Source: CAYLHS01 sp964383535
Lineage (GTDB): Bacteria > Actinomycetota > Acidimicrobiia > Spongiisociales > UBA4744
DNA length: 10,027 bases
Assembly (NCBI GenBank): GCA_964383535.1
Contig: CAYLHS010000077.1
Coordinates: 1 to 10,027, forward strand
Direction: 5' to 3'
The stretch's first letter is position 1. Every line of letters begins with the position of its first letter. The notes under the pieces were generated by a model, which made no database searches, was not told the DNA's origin, and was given only the letters and a program-made list of their open reading frames with translations. Positions 1 through 5,915 of the stretch are shown one piece after another. Made by a program: the position numbers and the translations under genes.

Positions 1-99
1 CTCACGCTGGTCGCGGCGGCGGCCGTCTCCTGGGCGATGGCGGTCAGGCGCCGCCGCCGGCTTCTTGCCATGCGAGCCGAGCTGGAACGCCGCCGGTGA
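1..99 (+). CDS. C-terminal end of an unidentified membrane protein (partial)
   Basis: Frame 1 is open from the window edge to a TGA at 97-99 and gives 32 residues. They start with a hydrophobic, alanine- and valine-rich stretch (residues 1-15) and continue into a strongly basic tail with five consecutive arginines and a short charged helix. That is the shape of a last transmembrane helix followed by a cytoplasmic, positive-inside tail. Codon use is GC-rich at third positions like the neighbours. The gene starts outside the window, so its family cannot be named. It runs convergently towards the tad operon, whose last stop codon lies 39 bases further on. Confidence 0.55.
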   Translation, partial: LTLVAAAAVSWAMAVRRRRRLLAMRAELERRR

Positions 100-128
100 G
101 CGGCGAGGCATCGAACGTGTACCGGCGG
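90..128. terminator. Possible convergent terminator hairpin
   Basis: An 8-base perfect inverted repeat (CCGCCGGT at 90-97, ACCGGCGG at 121-128) with a 23-base loop spans the stop codon of the left-edge gene and the gap before the convergent tad operon. There is no T-run on either strand and the loop is long, so a role in ending transcription is only suggested by position. Confidence 0.25.
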
Positions 129-138
129 GCCGTCGTCC

Positions 139-537
139 TCATCGAGAGCGGTAGCCCGCGGGCAAGCTGCCGGCCCCTGCCGGCAGATACTCGGCTCTGC
201 CTTTCGCTCTGATCGTTCGACGGCCGAGTCCCAGGACGTCGACGTCGATCTCGACGAGTGTCTCGACCGTTCGAGGATCCCACGTCCTGTTGGGCGGGCA
301 ACGGCACGACAGGAGTCGTGCGCCATTGGCCTCGGCGAACGTGACGGCCTCGTTGACGGGATCACCAGAGAACGTTGCAGGAGCAGCGGCGAGGGCTGCC
401 GCGTCGGCAGCGGTGGACGCCTGGAATCGTACAACGAGAACCTGGCCGACCGCTCCGATCACCACGCCGAGCACGAGGACAACGAGGACGGTCCCTGCGA
501 GGAGGATCGTGATCGATCCCCGGTCACCGCTCGACAC
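139..537 (-). CDS. Rv3654c-type TadE-like minor pseudopilin
   Basis: This 132-residue protein has a short N-terminus (MSSGDRGSITIL) and one long hydrophobic helix at about residues 9-36. An alanine-rich segment (STAADAAALAAA, about 41-52) and a small extracytoplasmic domain with a CRC pair (Cys78, Cys80) follow. This is the layout of the actinobacterial TadE-like family represented by Rv3654c, always found last in tad-like operons; its exact role is unknown, presumably a minor pilus component. The GTG start at 537 is preceded by AAGGCGG about nine bases upstream. It overlaps the end of tadE by 14 bases, so it is probably translationally coupled. The N-terminal glycine is followed by SITIL, without the Glu at +5 seen in the pilin and TadE here, so processing by a TadV-type peptidase is doubtful. 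Confidence 0.85.
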   Translation of the reverse strand: MSSGDRGSITILLAGTVLVVLVLGVVIGAVGQVLVVRFQASTAADAAALAAAPATFSGDPVNEAVTFAEANGARLLSCRCPPNRTWDPRTVETLVEIDVDVLGLGRRTIRAKGRAEYLPAGAGSLPAGYRSR

Positions 538-874
538 GCATCACCGCCTTCGAACGAAGCTCGACCGTGAGCCCTCCGAGCGCAGTCAGTCGGACAGGCG
601 CGACCACGGTCACTTCGGCCTGACGTCCAACGACCTGGGGACGGCGCACCTGGACGCGAGCTCGATCGGCGAGCTCGGGAGAGAGAGCCCCAAGGGCGAC
701 GCTGACCGCTTCGGCTGGGTCAGGCGCGGTCGCGGCACGTCGAGCCCCTTCCCTGGCAGCGTTGGCCACCTCGAGTTGGGTTCGCGCCGCGACCGCGACC
801 TGGGTGACAGCCAGCAGGACCAGCAGCACCAACGGCAGGACGAGCGCGAACTCGACCGCCGCGGACCCGTTCAC
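524..874 (-). CDS. tadE: TadE-family pseudopilin
   Basis: I place the start at a GTG whose last two bases overlap the TGA of the pilin gene (GTGA, 871-874). The longer open frame upstream is only the antisense or out-of-frame shadow of the pilin. The 116-residue product begins VNGSAAVEFALVLP, the TadE signature: a short leader ending in Gly3, Glu at mature position +5 and Phe at +6. A hydrophobic helix follows to about residue 30, then the characteristic ANAAREGARRAA stretch (38-49) and a small beta-rich domain. TadE pseudopilins are processed by the same peptidase as Flp pilins and are needed for pilus assembly or tip formation in Tad systems. No strong Shine-Dalgarno is visible at its own start, which fits coupling to pilin translation. 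Confidence 0.88.
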   Translation of the reverse strand: MNGSAAVEFALVLPLVLLVLLAVTQVAVAARTQLEVANAAREGARRAATAPDPAEAVSVALGALSPELADRARVQVRRPQVVGRQAEVTVVAPVRLTALGGLTVELRSKAVMRVER

Positions 875-1053
875 TTGGCGAAACCGATGACCTTCTTCAG
901 GACGGTTCCGAAAAGGCTCGAGAACAGGTTCGTGTGGCTGGCCCACTGGATGAGCGACAGGGCGATTGCCGCCGCAGCGAGAATGACGAGAACGTACTCG
1001 ACGGTGCCCTGACCCTCTTCGCGGAGGACCATCCACTTCCACAACCTGACCAT
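871..1053 (-). CDS. Flp-like pilin of the tad operon (DUF4244/Rv3656c position)
   Basis: This 60-residue protein has a basic, tryptophan-containing leader (MVRLWKWMVLREEG), then QGTVEYVLVILAAAAIALSL and a short amphipathic tail ending KKVIGFAK. Flp-type prepilins are cleaved after a Gly that lies five residues before Glu-Tyr. Here Gly14 followed by Q-G-T-V-E-Y fits exactly and predicts a mature pilin of 46 residues. The ATG at 1053 has an excellent Shine-Dalgarno (AAAGGAG, six bases upstream). Its place between tadC and tadE matches the DUF4244 pilin-like gene of mycobacterial tad-like loci. It is the only gene in the operon preceded by a gap (51 bases), suggesting its level is set separately from the machinery. 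It is presumably the major fibre subunit; this is inferred, since no second pilin gene is visible. Confidence 0.85.
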   Translation of the reverse strand: MVRLWKWMVLREEGQGTVEYVLVILAAAAIALSLIQWASHTNLFSSLFGTVLKKVIGFAK

Positions 1054-1070
1054 GCAGGCTCCTTTCTGGT

Positions 1071-1089
1071 TGCCGACGGCCGGCCGGCA
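1071..1089 (-). other. GC-rich hairpin in the tadC-pilin gap
   Basis: A short inverted repeat (TGCCG and CGGCA with a nine-base loop that itself contains self-complementary CCGG elements) sits in the only sizeable gap of the operon, just upstream of the pilin ribosome-binding site. It could be an RNA processing or stability element, or a weak attenuator. No T-run follows. The stem is short, so function is conjecture. Confidence 0.25.
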
Positions 1090-1104
1090 CGGGGGGAACG
1101 TGAC

Positions 1105-1617
1105 TCATGTCAGACCTCCAAGGAGCTGCCTGACGATCGAGGCGACTGTCGGGCCGAGCGTGAGGAGGATGAATCCCGGGAGGATGAGCAGCGTCAGGGG
1201 GACCGTGAGCGCCACGGGCAATCGGCGCAGCCGCTCGAGCGTCGCGGTCCTGCGCGCTGTCCGACGATCTGCGATGAACGCGGCGATCGTGCCCTGGGTC
1301 GACGCACCGGTCATGTGGGCACGAGCGAGGAGGCGAAAGAGACGATCCGAAGGCCCCGTGGCAGTCGCGAGCGCAGATGCGACGCCGTGGATTCTCGACG
1401 CCCGAACCACCTGCCGGAGCTCCTCGGCGGATCCCAGCTCGTCGGCAGCAGTCTCGATCGCTGCGGTGAGTGGGAGCCCTGCGGTCACCCCGATGAGCAT
1501 CAACCGGGCAGCAGCGTCGACATCGAGCGGGGGAGCTTCCTTGCGATGGCGGAGCAGCTGGAGAGCTGGGAGCTTCCGACCGAAGAGCACGACGAGGGCC
1601 GTGAGAAGCAGCATCAT
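1105..1617 (-). CDS. tadC: TadC-like inner-membrane platform protein (type II secretion F family)
   Basis: The 170-residue product has an N-terminal hydrophobic segment (about 1-12), a cytoplasmic helical domain (about 28-130) with the F-domain pattern of helices around GVTAGLPLTAAIETAADELG, and C-terminal hydrophobic helices (about 136-163). TadB and TadC are paired GspF-like proteins forming the inner-membrane platform that contacts the TadA ATPase. It is short compared with proteobacterial TadC (about 300 residues), as is usual for actinobacterial versions. The start is set at the first of two adjacent ATG codons (1615-1617). GAGGAGGT lies seven bases upstream, and the ATG overlaps the TGA of tadB as ATGA. 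The open frame upstream of this ATG is a shadow of tadB. Confidence 0.88.
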   Translation of the reverse strand: MMLLLTALVVLFGRKLPALQLLRHRKEAPPLDVDAAARLMLIGVTAGLPLTAAIETAADELGSAEELRQVVRASRIHGVASALATATGPSDRLFRLLARAHMTGASTQGTIAAFIADRRTARRTATLERLRRLPVALTVPLTLLILPGFILLTLGPTVASIVRQLLGGLT

Positions 1618-2279
1618 TGGCGGGACCTCCTCAGGATGACGACGATCGCGACGACACCTGAAATCAGCAGCGTGCCACCCACACCCAGCACACCAATCCC
1701 GACGGCGCCAGCATCGATGAGCGCGGAGAGACGTCCGCTCGCAGCCGTGTACGCCAGATAGGCCACCGGAATACCGCCGACGATCCACGCCGACAGGCGG
1801 GCCTGGGCGGTGGCGGCCCGTGTCTCACCTCGCAGCTCCATGTCTTCGCCGGCGATGAGGGCGAGTTCGTCGAACGTGTCGGCGATCTTTCCACCTGTCC
1901 GTCCGGCGATGCGAACGGCGGCCGCAACGAGCACCCCATTGCCGGTGAGGGCGGCGCTCAGTGGTGCGGCCAGTTCGTCGAGCGGACGACCGGCCTGCGC
2001 CAGTCGCGCGACCTGTCTGAGCGGTAGCGACGGCGTGCGGTCGGCGGCATCCGCGATCGCCATTCGTACCGCTGCGCCGGATCGCAGCTCTGCGGCGATC
2101 GCCTGGAGGAAAGCCCCCTCGCCCTGCCCGGGACGTATGCGGGAACGTTCGAGAACGAGAACGGCGGCGATACCCAAGAGCGCGAGCACCGGCTGGTAGA
2201 TGCCAATTGCGAGAGCAGCGAGAACGACCGGCGGGACACCGGCAACGAGCCCCCACGCGAAGCCGAGCACGGTCAGCAT
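1614..2279 (-). CDS. tadB: TadB-like inner-membrane platform protein (type II secretion F family)
   Basis: The 221-residue protein has two N-terminal hydrophobic helices (about 2-44), a central GspF/T2SSF helical domain (about 50-165, with FLQAIAAELRSGAAVRMAI near its start) and two C-terminal hydrophobic helices (about 166-214). This is the usual TadB topology, though smaller than proteobacterial forms. The ATG at 2277-2279 lies inside the last codons of tadA (seven-base overlap), and no strong ribosome-binding site precedes it, so translation is probably coupled. The longer in-frame opening upstream overlaps tadA, has a composition unlike TadB, and is rejected. With TadC it would form the platform converting TadA ATP hydrolysis into pilin extrusion. 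Confidence 0.88.
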   Translation of the reverse strand: MLTVLGFAWGLVAGVPPVVLAALAIGIYQPVLALLGIAAVLVLERSRIRPGQGEGAFLQAIAAELRSGAAVRMAIADAADRTPSLPLRQVARLAQAGRPLDELAAPLSAALTGNGVLVAAAVRIAGRTGGKIADTFDELALIAGEDMELRGETRAATAQARLSAWIVGGIPVAYLAYTAASGRLSALIDAGAVGIGVLGVGGTLLISGVVAIVVILRRSRQ

Positions 2280-3328
2280 TCGTACACCGCTTCGCTCCGT
2301 TCGACGTCGACGATACGACTCACTCGCCGTCTCCCGTCCCAACGCTCGACTTGGACGACAAGACCGATCGCCGCGAGGAGCTGCCGTCGGACCGCCGTTT
2401 CGGTCACACGCCTGGCACCAGACAGCGCCAACGTTTCGAGGCGCCACAAGGCTTCATCGGGGCTGTTGGCGTGCACGGTCGACATCGATCCGCGATGGCC
2501 GGTGTTCATGGCGCTGATCATGTCGAGCGCCTCGGGGCCTCTGACCTCGCCGAGGATGATCCGATCCGGTCTGAGGCGGAGGGCCGATCGAACCAGGTCT
2601 TGCAGCCTGATCTCTCCTGCACCTTCCGCATTCGCTGGTCGTGCTTCGAGCCGGACGACATGGCCGCTGAGCCGAAGCTCGGCGGCATCCTCGACGGTCA
2701 CGATTCGTTCGGTCGCGGGAACCTCGGTCGACAGGATGTTGAGCAGGGTCGTCTTGCCCGTGCCGGTGCCCCCGGAGATGAGAATCGATGTGCGGTTCTC
2801 GACGGCGTTCCGAAGCAGACTCGCACCGTCGACACCGATCGACCCCGCGCCCACCAGCGCGTCGAGGTCGGGGACGGCCGCCGTGAACCGACGCACTGCC
2901 ATGATCGGTCCGTTGACCGACGCCGGCGGCAACACGGCGTGGAGCCTGCTTCCGTCGGGAAGACGGGCGTCGACCATGGGGGACGCGCGGTCGATGCGGA
3001 GGCCGAGGGGGCCGATCATGCGCTCGACCGCAGCAACGATCCCTTCGGGGTCGGGAAAGGTGACATCCGATCTCGCGAGATCCCCGGACCGTTCTACCCA
3101 CACGTCATCGGGTCCATTGACCAACACGTCCGAAACGGCCGGATCGCGTAGAAGCGCCTCGAGTGGCCCGAGCCCGACCAAGGCGTCGGCGACACGTTCG
3201 GCGATACCGACCGGGGCCAAAGGTCCCTCTTCAGCGAGCAGCCGACTCGCAGCCTCGGTGACCGAGGCGCGTTCGAGTGGCACGTCGGAGGCGAGAACGC
3301 GATCCATGATGCGGCGGACTACGTCCAT
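2273..3328 (-). CDS. tadA: TadA/CpaF-type secretion ATPase
   Basis: The 351-residue protein is the cytoplasmic ATPase powering Tad pilus assembly. Visible motifs are Walker A GGTGTGKTT (186-194, Lys192), an Asp-box region VEDAAEL (212-218), Walker B ending RIILGEVRG with catalytic Glu261, and the His-box MNTGHRGSMSTVHANS (274-289). An N-terminal domain (about 25-150) carries the CpaF-typical patterns GLGPLEALLRDPAVSDVLVNG and DARLPDGSRLH. All active-site elements are intact. It is close in size to mycobacterial Rv3659c-type proteins and shorter than CpaF with long N-terminal extensions. The ATG at 3326-3328 has GGGAG five bases upstream and overlaps the previous gene by ten bases. The frame stays open further upstream, but that stretch is an arginine-rich shadow of the preceding gene. 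Confidence 0.95.
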   Translation of the reverse strand: MDVVRRIMDRVLASDVPLERASVTEAASRLLAEEGPLAPVGIAERVADALVGLGPLEALLRDPAVSDVLVNGPDDVWVERSGDLARSDVTFPDPEGIVAAVERMIGPLGLRIDRASPMVDARLPDGSRLHAVLPPASVNGPIMAVRRFTAAVPDLDALVGAGSIGVDGASLLRNAVENRTSILISGGTGTGKTTLLNILSTEVPATERIVTVEDAAELRLSGHVVRLEARPANAEGAGEIRLQDLVRSALRLRPDRIILGEVRGPEALDMISAMNTGHRGSMSTVHANSPDEALWRLETLALSGARRVTETAVRRQLLAAIGLVVQVERWDGRRRVSRIVDVERSEAVYEC

Positions 3329-3867
3329 GGCAACTCCCACACGTCCCGCCACGCCCTGATCCACCTGCTGCGCGGCCCGACCCGTCCCTCCAGGAGGGCA
3401 CCGACGGTACGTCGCGACGGCCTCGGCAGGACGGGGCCTGGGGCGGCGGCCGCGACACCAAACCCTGTGTCCTGAAACACCGCCGGCCGGTTCCACGGAA
3501 CCGAGAGGACGCCAGGATAGAGGGGGACCACGGGCACGATCGGAACGAACAGCCGCGACTGGTCGCCCTGAGCGACTCTGAGCACGACGTGTGGCCAGCT
3601 CTCCCCCAGCGCGTCGATGACCGGCTCGGCGTCGGCGTAGGTGACCCCACCGTTGCGAAGCACGGCGAGGCCGGTCCGAGACGGCCGAAGGTCTCGCGCC
3701 GTGGGACCGTCGGCGACGAGCCGGGCAAGCGTCGTGGTACCGGGGTAGCGGGGACCGGATGGATCGAGGTCGATCACGAGGGCGGTCTGCACCGACGCCG
3801 CCAACCCCAGAGGCGCGAGTGTCGACAGCACACCATCCTGATAGGTCATGACGCCCAGAACCGACAC
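3319..3867 (-). CDS. CpaE/Ssd-position protein, apparently a degenerate ParA-like domain
   Basis: This 182-residue protein is first in the tad operon, where CpaE/TadZ or mycobacterial Ssd (Rv3660c) ParA-like ATPases sit. The sequence fits a worn MinD/CpaE core. An N-terminal strand VSVLGV (1-6) stands where the P-loop should begin. LVIDLDPSG (30-38) resembles the strand after the first helix that carries a conserved Asp. Then come TTTLARLVADG (44-54) and TGLAVLRNGGV (65-75), like the 'gLkvL' strand. There is no GKGGVGKT-like loop, and the protein contains no lysine at all, so it cannot bind nucleotide in the normal way. The C-terminal third is Pro/Arg/Trp-rich and unrecognised. The GTG at 3865-3867 is chosen because AAAGGGGG lies just upstream; ATG at 3847-3849 is an alternative. 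Family placement rests on position and weak pattern, not on a database match. Confidence 0.6.
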   Translation of the reverse strand: MSVLGVMTYQDGVLSTLAPLGLAASVQTALVIDLDPSGPRYPGTTTLARLVADGPTARDLRPSRTGLAVLRNGGVTYADAEPVIDALGESWPHVVLRVAQGDQSRLFVPIVPVVPLYPGVLSVPWNRPAVFQDTGFGVAAAAPGPVLPRPSRRTVGALLEGRVGPRSRWIRAWRDVWELPWT

Positions 3868-3892
3868 GGGCCCCCTTTCGTCGGGCAGGGGC

Positions 3893-3921
3893 AACGTATG
3901 GGAAGGACACCTGGTGGACAA
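3893..3921 (-). promoter_or_regulatory. Candidate promoter of the tad operon
   Basis: On the minus strand, TTGTCC (3916-3921) and TACGTT (3893-3898) are separated by 17 bases, a sigma-70-like arrangement. Transcription would begin near 3886 and leave a leader of about 20 bases holding the AAAGGGGG ribosome-binding site of the first operon gene. Four of six bases match the -35 consensus; the -10 matches TANNNT. Confidence 0.4.
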
Positions 3922-3981
3922 CCCCTTGTCATGAGTAGGTCCATGTGGCATGGTCTGATCACCGCGCCAGGACCTTCTACA

Positions 3982-3987
3982 TAGAAT
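3982..3987 (+). promoter_or_regulatory. -10 element (TAGAAT) of the HAD phosphatase gene, near-leaderless
   Basis: TAGAAT differs from TATAAT at one base and lies eight bases before the ATG at 3996. Transcription would therefore start at or within two bases of the start codon. No convincing -35 hexamer is seen at 16-18 bases. The eight-base spacer contains GGGG, so a very short leader with a weak ribosome-binding site cannot be excluded. Confidence 0.45.
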
Positions 3988-3995
3988 GGGGCTCG

Positions 3996-4781
3996 ATGGA
4001 GGCGGCATTCTTCGACCTCGACAAGACGATCATCGCCGCCTCGTCCACGCTGATGATCGGCCGGCCGCTGTACCGGGCGGGCCTCCTCACACGCAGGGCG
4101 TTGATGAAGGCCGGTATCGCCCAGATCTCGTACCGGATGTTCGGCGCCGACCACGACCAGATGGAGCGCGCTCGAGAAGAGATGATGACCATCGTGAAGG
4201 GGTGGGACCGCGATCAGCTGCGAGAGATCGCCAGAGAAACGGTCGACGAGGTGGTCGCGCCGCTGGTGTTCGCCGAGGCCCTGTTCATCATCGACGACCA
4301 TCTGCGGCAAGGTCGCCTGGTGGTGATCGTGTCATCGAGCGCCGAAGAGATCGTCGAGCCGCTGGCGGCACACCTTCGAGTCGACAGGGTGATCGCAACG
4401 AAGCTGGCGGTCGACGACGCCGGCCACTACACAGGTGAGATGGAGTTGTACGCCTACGGGGAAGGCAAGGTGGACGCAATCAAGGAGATGGCGGTCAGGG
4501 AGGGGATCTCACTCGAGGACTCGTTCGCCTACTCGGACTCCCACACCGACCTGCCGATGCTGGAGGCGGTAGGGCATCCTCTCGCGGTGAACCCTGACCG
4601 TGAGCTTGCGAAGATCGCGGCGGAGCGTGGGTGGGAGGTGCTCGCGTTCGAGCGCCCGGTGACGATCAGAACACGTCTCGCCGAGCTACCGCGCCCGACA
4701 CCCGTGGTGTCTGGTGCGGCACTCGCAGGGGCGATCGGGAGCCTCGCCCTCTACTGGCTGATGCGGTCCCGGCGAAGCTGA
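3996..4781 (+). CDS. HAD-IB family (SerB-like) phosphatase with C-terminal membrane segment
   Basis: The 261-residue protein has all four HAD motifs. Motif I is FFDLDKTI (nucleophile Asp7, acid Asp9), motif II is VIVSSS (110-115), motif III is Lys158 in YGEGK, and motif IV is YSDSHTDLPMLE (Asp181, Asp185). The helical cap lies between motifs I and II, as in the SerB-like IB subfamily, which hydrolyses small phosphomonoesters such as phosphoserine; the substrate here is unknown. Residues about 237-256 are hydrophobic and followed by RSRRS, suggesting a tail anchor in the membrane. ATG 3996 is chosen because the protein starts directly with motif I and a -10 element lies eight bases upstream; the in-frame ATG at 3945 would add 17 residues with no family character. 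Rv3661 of M. tuberculosis is a close relative in the same divergent position beside the tad-like cluster. Confidence 0.9.
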   Translation: MEAAFFDLDKTIIAASSTLMIGRPLYRAGLLTRRALMKAGIAQISYRMFGADHDQMERAREEMMTIVKGWDRDQLREIARETVDEVVAPLVFAEALFIIDDHLRQGRLVVIVSSSAEEIVEPLAAHLRVDRVIATKLAVDDAGHYTGEMELYAYGEGKVDAIKEMAVREGISLEDSFAYSDSHTDLPMLEAVGHPLAVNPDRELAKIAAERGWEVLAFERPVTIRTRLAELPRPTPVVSGAALAGAIGSLALYWLMRSRRS

Positions 4782-4830
4782 CCAACGCCCGTCAACGCCG
4801 ACCCCGGAGCTGCTTCGCTTGCCCGCCCGG

Positions 4831-5211
4831 CTATTGCGAACCGATTGCGATGATGTTGCCGTCGAGATCCTTGAACCAGGCGGAGCGTCTTCCTTCAGGG
4901 CTGGTCATCACCCCATCGACCGTCTTGAACTCACCGAAGTCGTACTCCTCGAACGAGACGCCTCCGGAGCGAAGATCCGAGAACGCTGCATCGAAGTCGT
5001 CGACCTGGAGCATGAGGGCCGTCCCTTTGTTCGTGCCGGCGAACTGCGACTCATACACAAAGAACGAGGTTCCTCCTCCACACTCGAAAAGCGCTCCGTC
5101 TTCGTCGGTCTCAGACGGCTCTGCGCCGAGATGGCCCTGATACCAGGCGATTGCCCGATCAAGGTCGGAGACGGGAAGCGCCGTCACAGCCCGAACGCGT
5201 GAGAGGTCCAT
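4831..5211 (-). CDS. VOC-superfamily (glyoxalase-like) protein
   Basis: The 126-residue protein has the paired beta-alpha-beta-beta-beta units of the vicinal-oxygen-chelate fold. The first half starts VTALPVSDLDRAIAWYQGHLG (9-29). The second starts ALMLQVDDFDAAFSDLRSGG (65-84) and ends with the family signature AWFKDLDGNIIAIGSQ (111-126). In metal-dependent glyoxalases the first strand carries a His or Glu ligand; here that stretch reads VTALPV, with no His, so a glyoxalase I activity is unlikely. It could be a ligand-binding, resistance-type or uncharacterised VOC protein. The ATG at 5209-5211 has AAAGGAG about six bases upstream, the best ribosome-binding site in the right half of the window. 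It is transcribed in the same direction as the phosphatase upstream but has its own 124-base gap and likely its own promoter. Confidence 0.85.
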   Translation of the reverse strand: MDLSRVRAVTALPVSDLDRAIAWYQGHLGAEPSETDEDGALFECGGGTSFFVYESQFAGTNKGTALMLQVDDFDAAFSDLRSGGVSFEEYDFGEFKTVDGVMTSPEGRRSAWFKDLDGNIIAIGSQ

Positions 5212-5233
5212 AGACTCTCCTTTCTTCATCTTC

Positions 5234-5262
5234 AAGTTACCCGATATCAAGAGCTGTCTCAG
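5234..5262 (-). promoter_or_regulatory. Candidate promoter of the VOC-family gene
   Basis: On the minus strand, CTGAGA (5257-5262) and TAACTT (5234-5239) are separated by 17 bases. The predicted start near 5227 leaves a leader of about 16 bases that contains the AAAGGAG ribosome-binding site. The match is moderate and unverified. Confidence 0.35.
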
Positions 5263-5335
5263 GATGCCGTGGGCCCGGGCTTGCCGGCTTCCCACATCAC
5301 GAGTGATGATCTCAGAAGCGATGTCGGCTGTGCGG

Positions 5336-5860
5336 CTACGATCCGGGACGCCACGCCTCAACGAAGGTGCGCTGCTCGTCGGTCTCGGGAGATCTCCTCC
5401 AGCCCCAGCCCCGGTCTGTGCGACGAAGCTGCGCGAGAACGGCCAACGCGTGGCCGGGACGCACGAGTTCGTGGCGTACCAGCCAGCACCCGACGACCAT
5501 TCCCGTCCTACCGATGCCACCCCAGCAATGCACATACACTCCGAGACCCCGTTCGAGCAGACCGTCGATCTCGTCGAGGGCCCGTTTCATCGTCGCGTGC
5601 GGCGGCACGCCCAGATCAACCATCGGATGACGCACAAGCACGATGCCATCGCCCAGAAGCCGATCGTAGGGATCGAGTGACGCATCGGCGGATGCCGGAT
5701 CGAGGTCCTCGGTGAGGTTCACGAACGCGGTGATGCCGGCGTCGACGAGGTGCCCGACGGTGCTCCCGACCGAGGCGCCAGGGTAGGCGCCTGCCAGCAG
5801 ACTCTGTTCAATCACCCAATAGGAACGGTCGGTCGGAGGCGGATAGGTCGGGAACTCCAC
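5336..5860 (-). CDS. Dual-specificity/tyrosine-type protein phosphatase
   Basis: The 174-residue protein carries the cysteine phosphatase P-loop HCWGGIGRTG (111-120), with nucleophile Cys112 and Arg118. The likely general acid is Asp82 in HPMVDLGVP. The N-terminal pattern RSYWVIEQSLLAGAYPG (12-28) followed by a 'GITAFVNLTEDLD' strand-turn is typical of a bacterial DSP subfamily with a one-domain layout. It would remove phosphate from proteins or small molecules in the cytoplasm; no signal peptide is seen. The substrate is not predictable. The start must be the GTG at 5858-5860: a stop codon lies four codons upstream in frame and the conserved region begins soon after. No Shine-Dalgarno is visible. 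TAGCGT lies six bases before the GTG, suggesting a leaderless transcript. Confidence 0.88.
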   Translation of the reverse strand: MEFPTYPPPTDRSYWVIEQSLLAGAYPGASVGSTVGHLVDAGITAFVNLTEDLDPASADASLDPYDRLLGDGIVLVRHPMVDLGVPPHATMKRALDEIDGLLERGLGVYVHCWGGIGRTGMVVGCWLVRHELVRPGHALAVLAQLRRTDRGWGWRRSPETDEQRTFVEAWRPGS

Positions 5861-5866
5861 CCACTC

Positions 5867-5872
5867 ACGCTA
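5867..5872 (-). promoter_or_regulatory. -10 element (TAGCGT) of the phosphatase gene, leaderless
   Basis: TAGCGT fits TANNNT and ends six bases before the only possible start codon (GTG, 5858-5860). Transcription would begin at the first base of that codon. The in-frame stop (TAG) overlapping this hexamer excludes a longer protein. Confidence 0.45.
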
Positions 5873-5915
5873 CCCGCCCGCCCGCTCTCGCATCGGGAGC
5901 CCGTGTCGCGCCCGG

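Noticed and set aside
167..186. Perfect 7-bp inverted repeat (CTGCCGG / CCGGCAG)
   Set aside because: It lies inside the Rv3654c-like coding region and encodes a repeated Leu-Pro-Ala-Gly; the location 25 bases before the stop is wrong for a terminator.
2207..3151. Long plus-strand open frames opposite the tad genes (also 290-1012 and 934-1761)
   Set aside because: They lie antisense to genes with unambiguous motifs, their translations are rich in Arg, Asp and Glu with no recognisable domain, and long antisense frames are expected in high-GC DNA.
3329..3910. N-terminal extension of tadA to a 545-residue protein
   Set aside because: The extra 194 residues are arginine/proline-rich, antisense-like noise over the preceding gene. 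The ATG at 3328 has a good ribosome-binding site and fits the usual length.
4772..4818. 7-bp inverted repeat GCGAAGC / GCTTCGC around the end of the HAD phosphatase gene
   Set aside because: The loop is 33 bases, part of the stem is coding, and no T-run follows; too weak to call a terminator.
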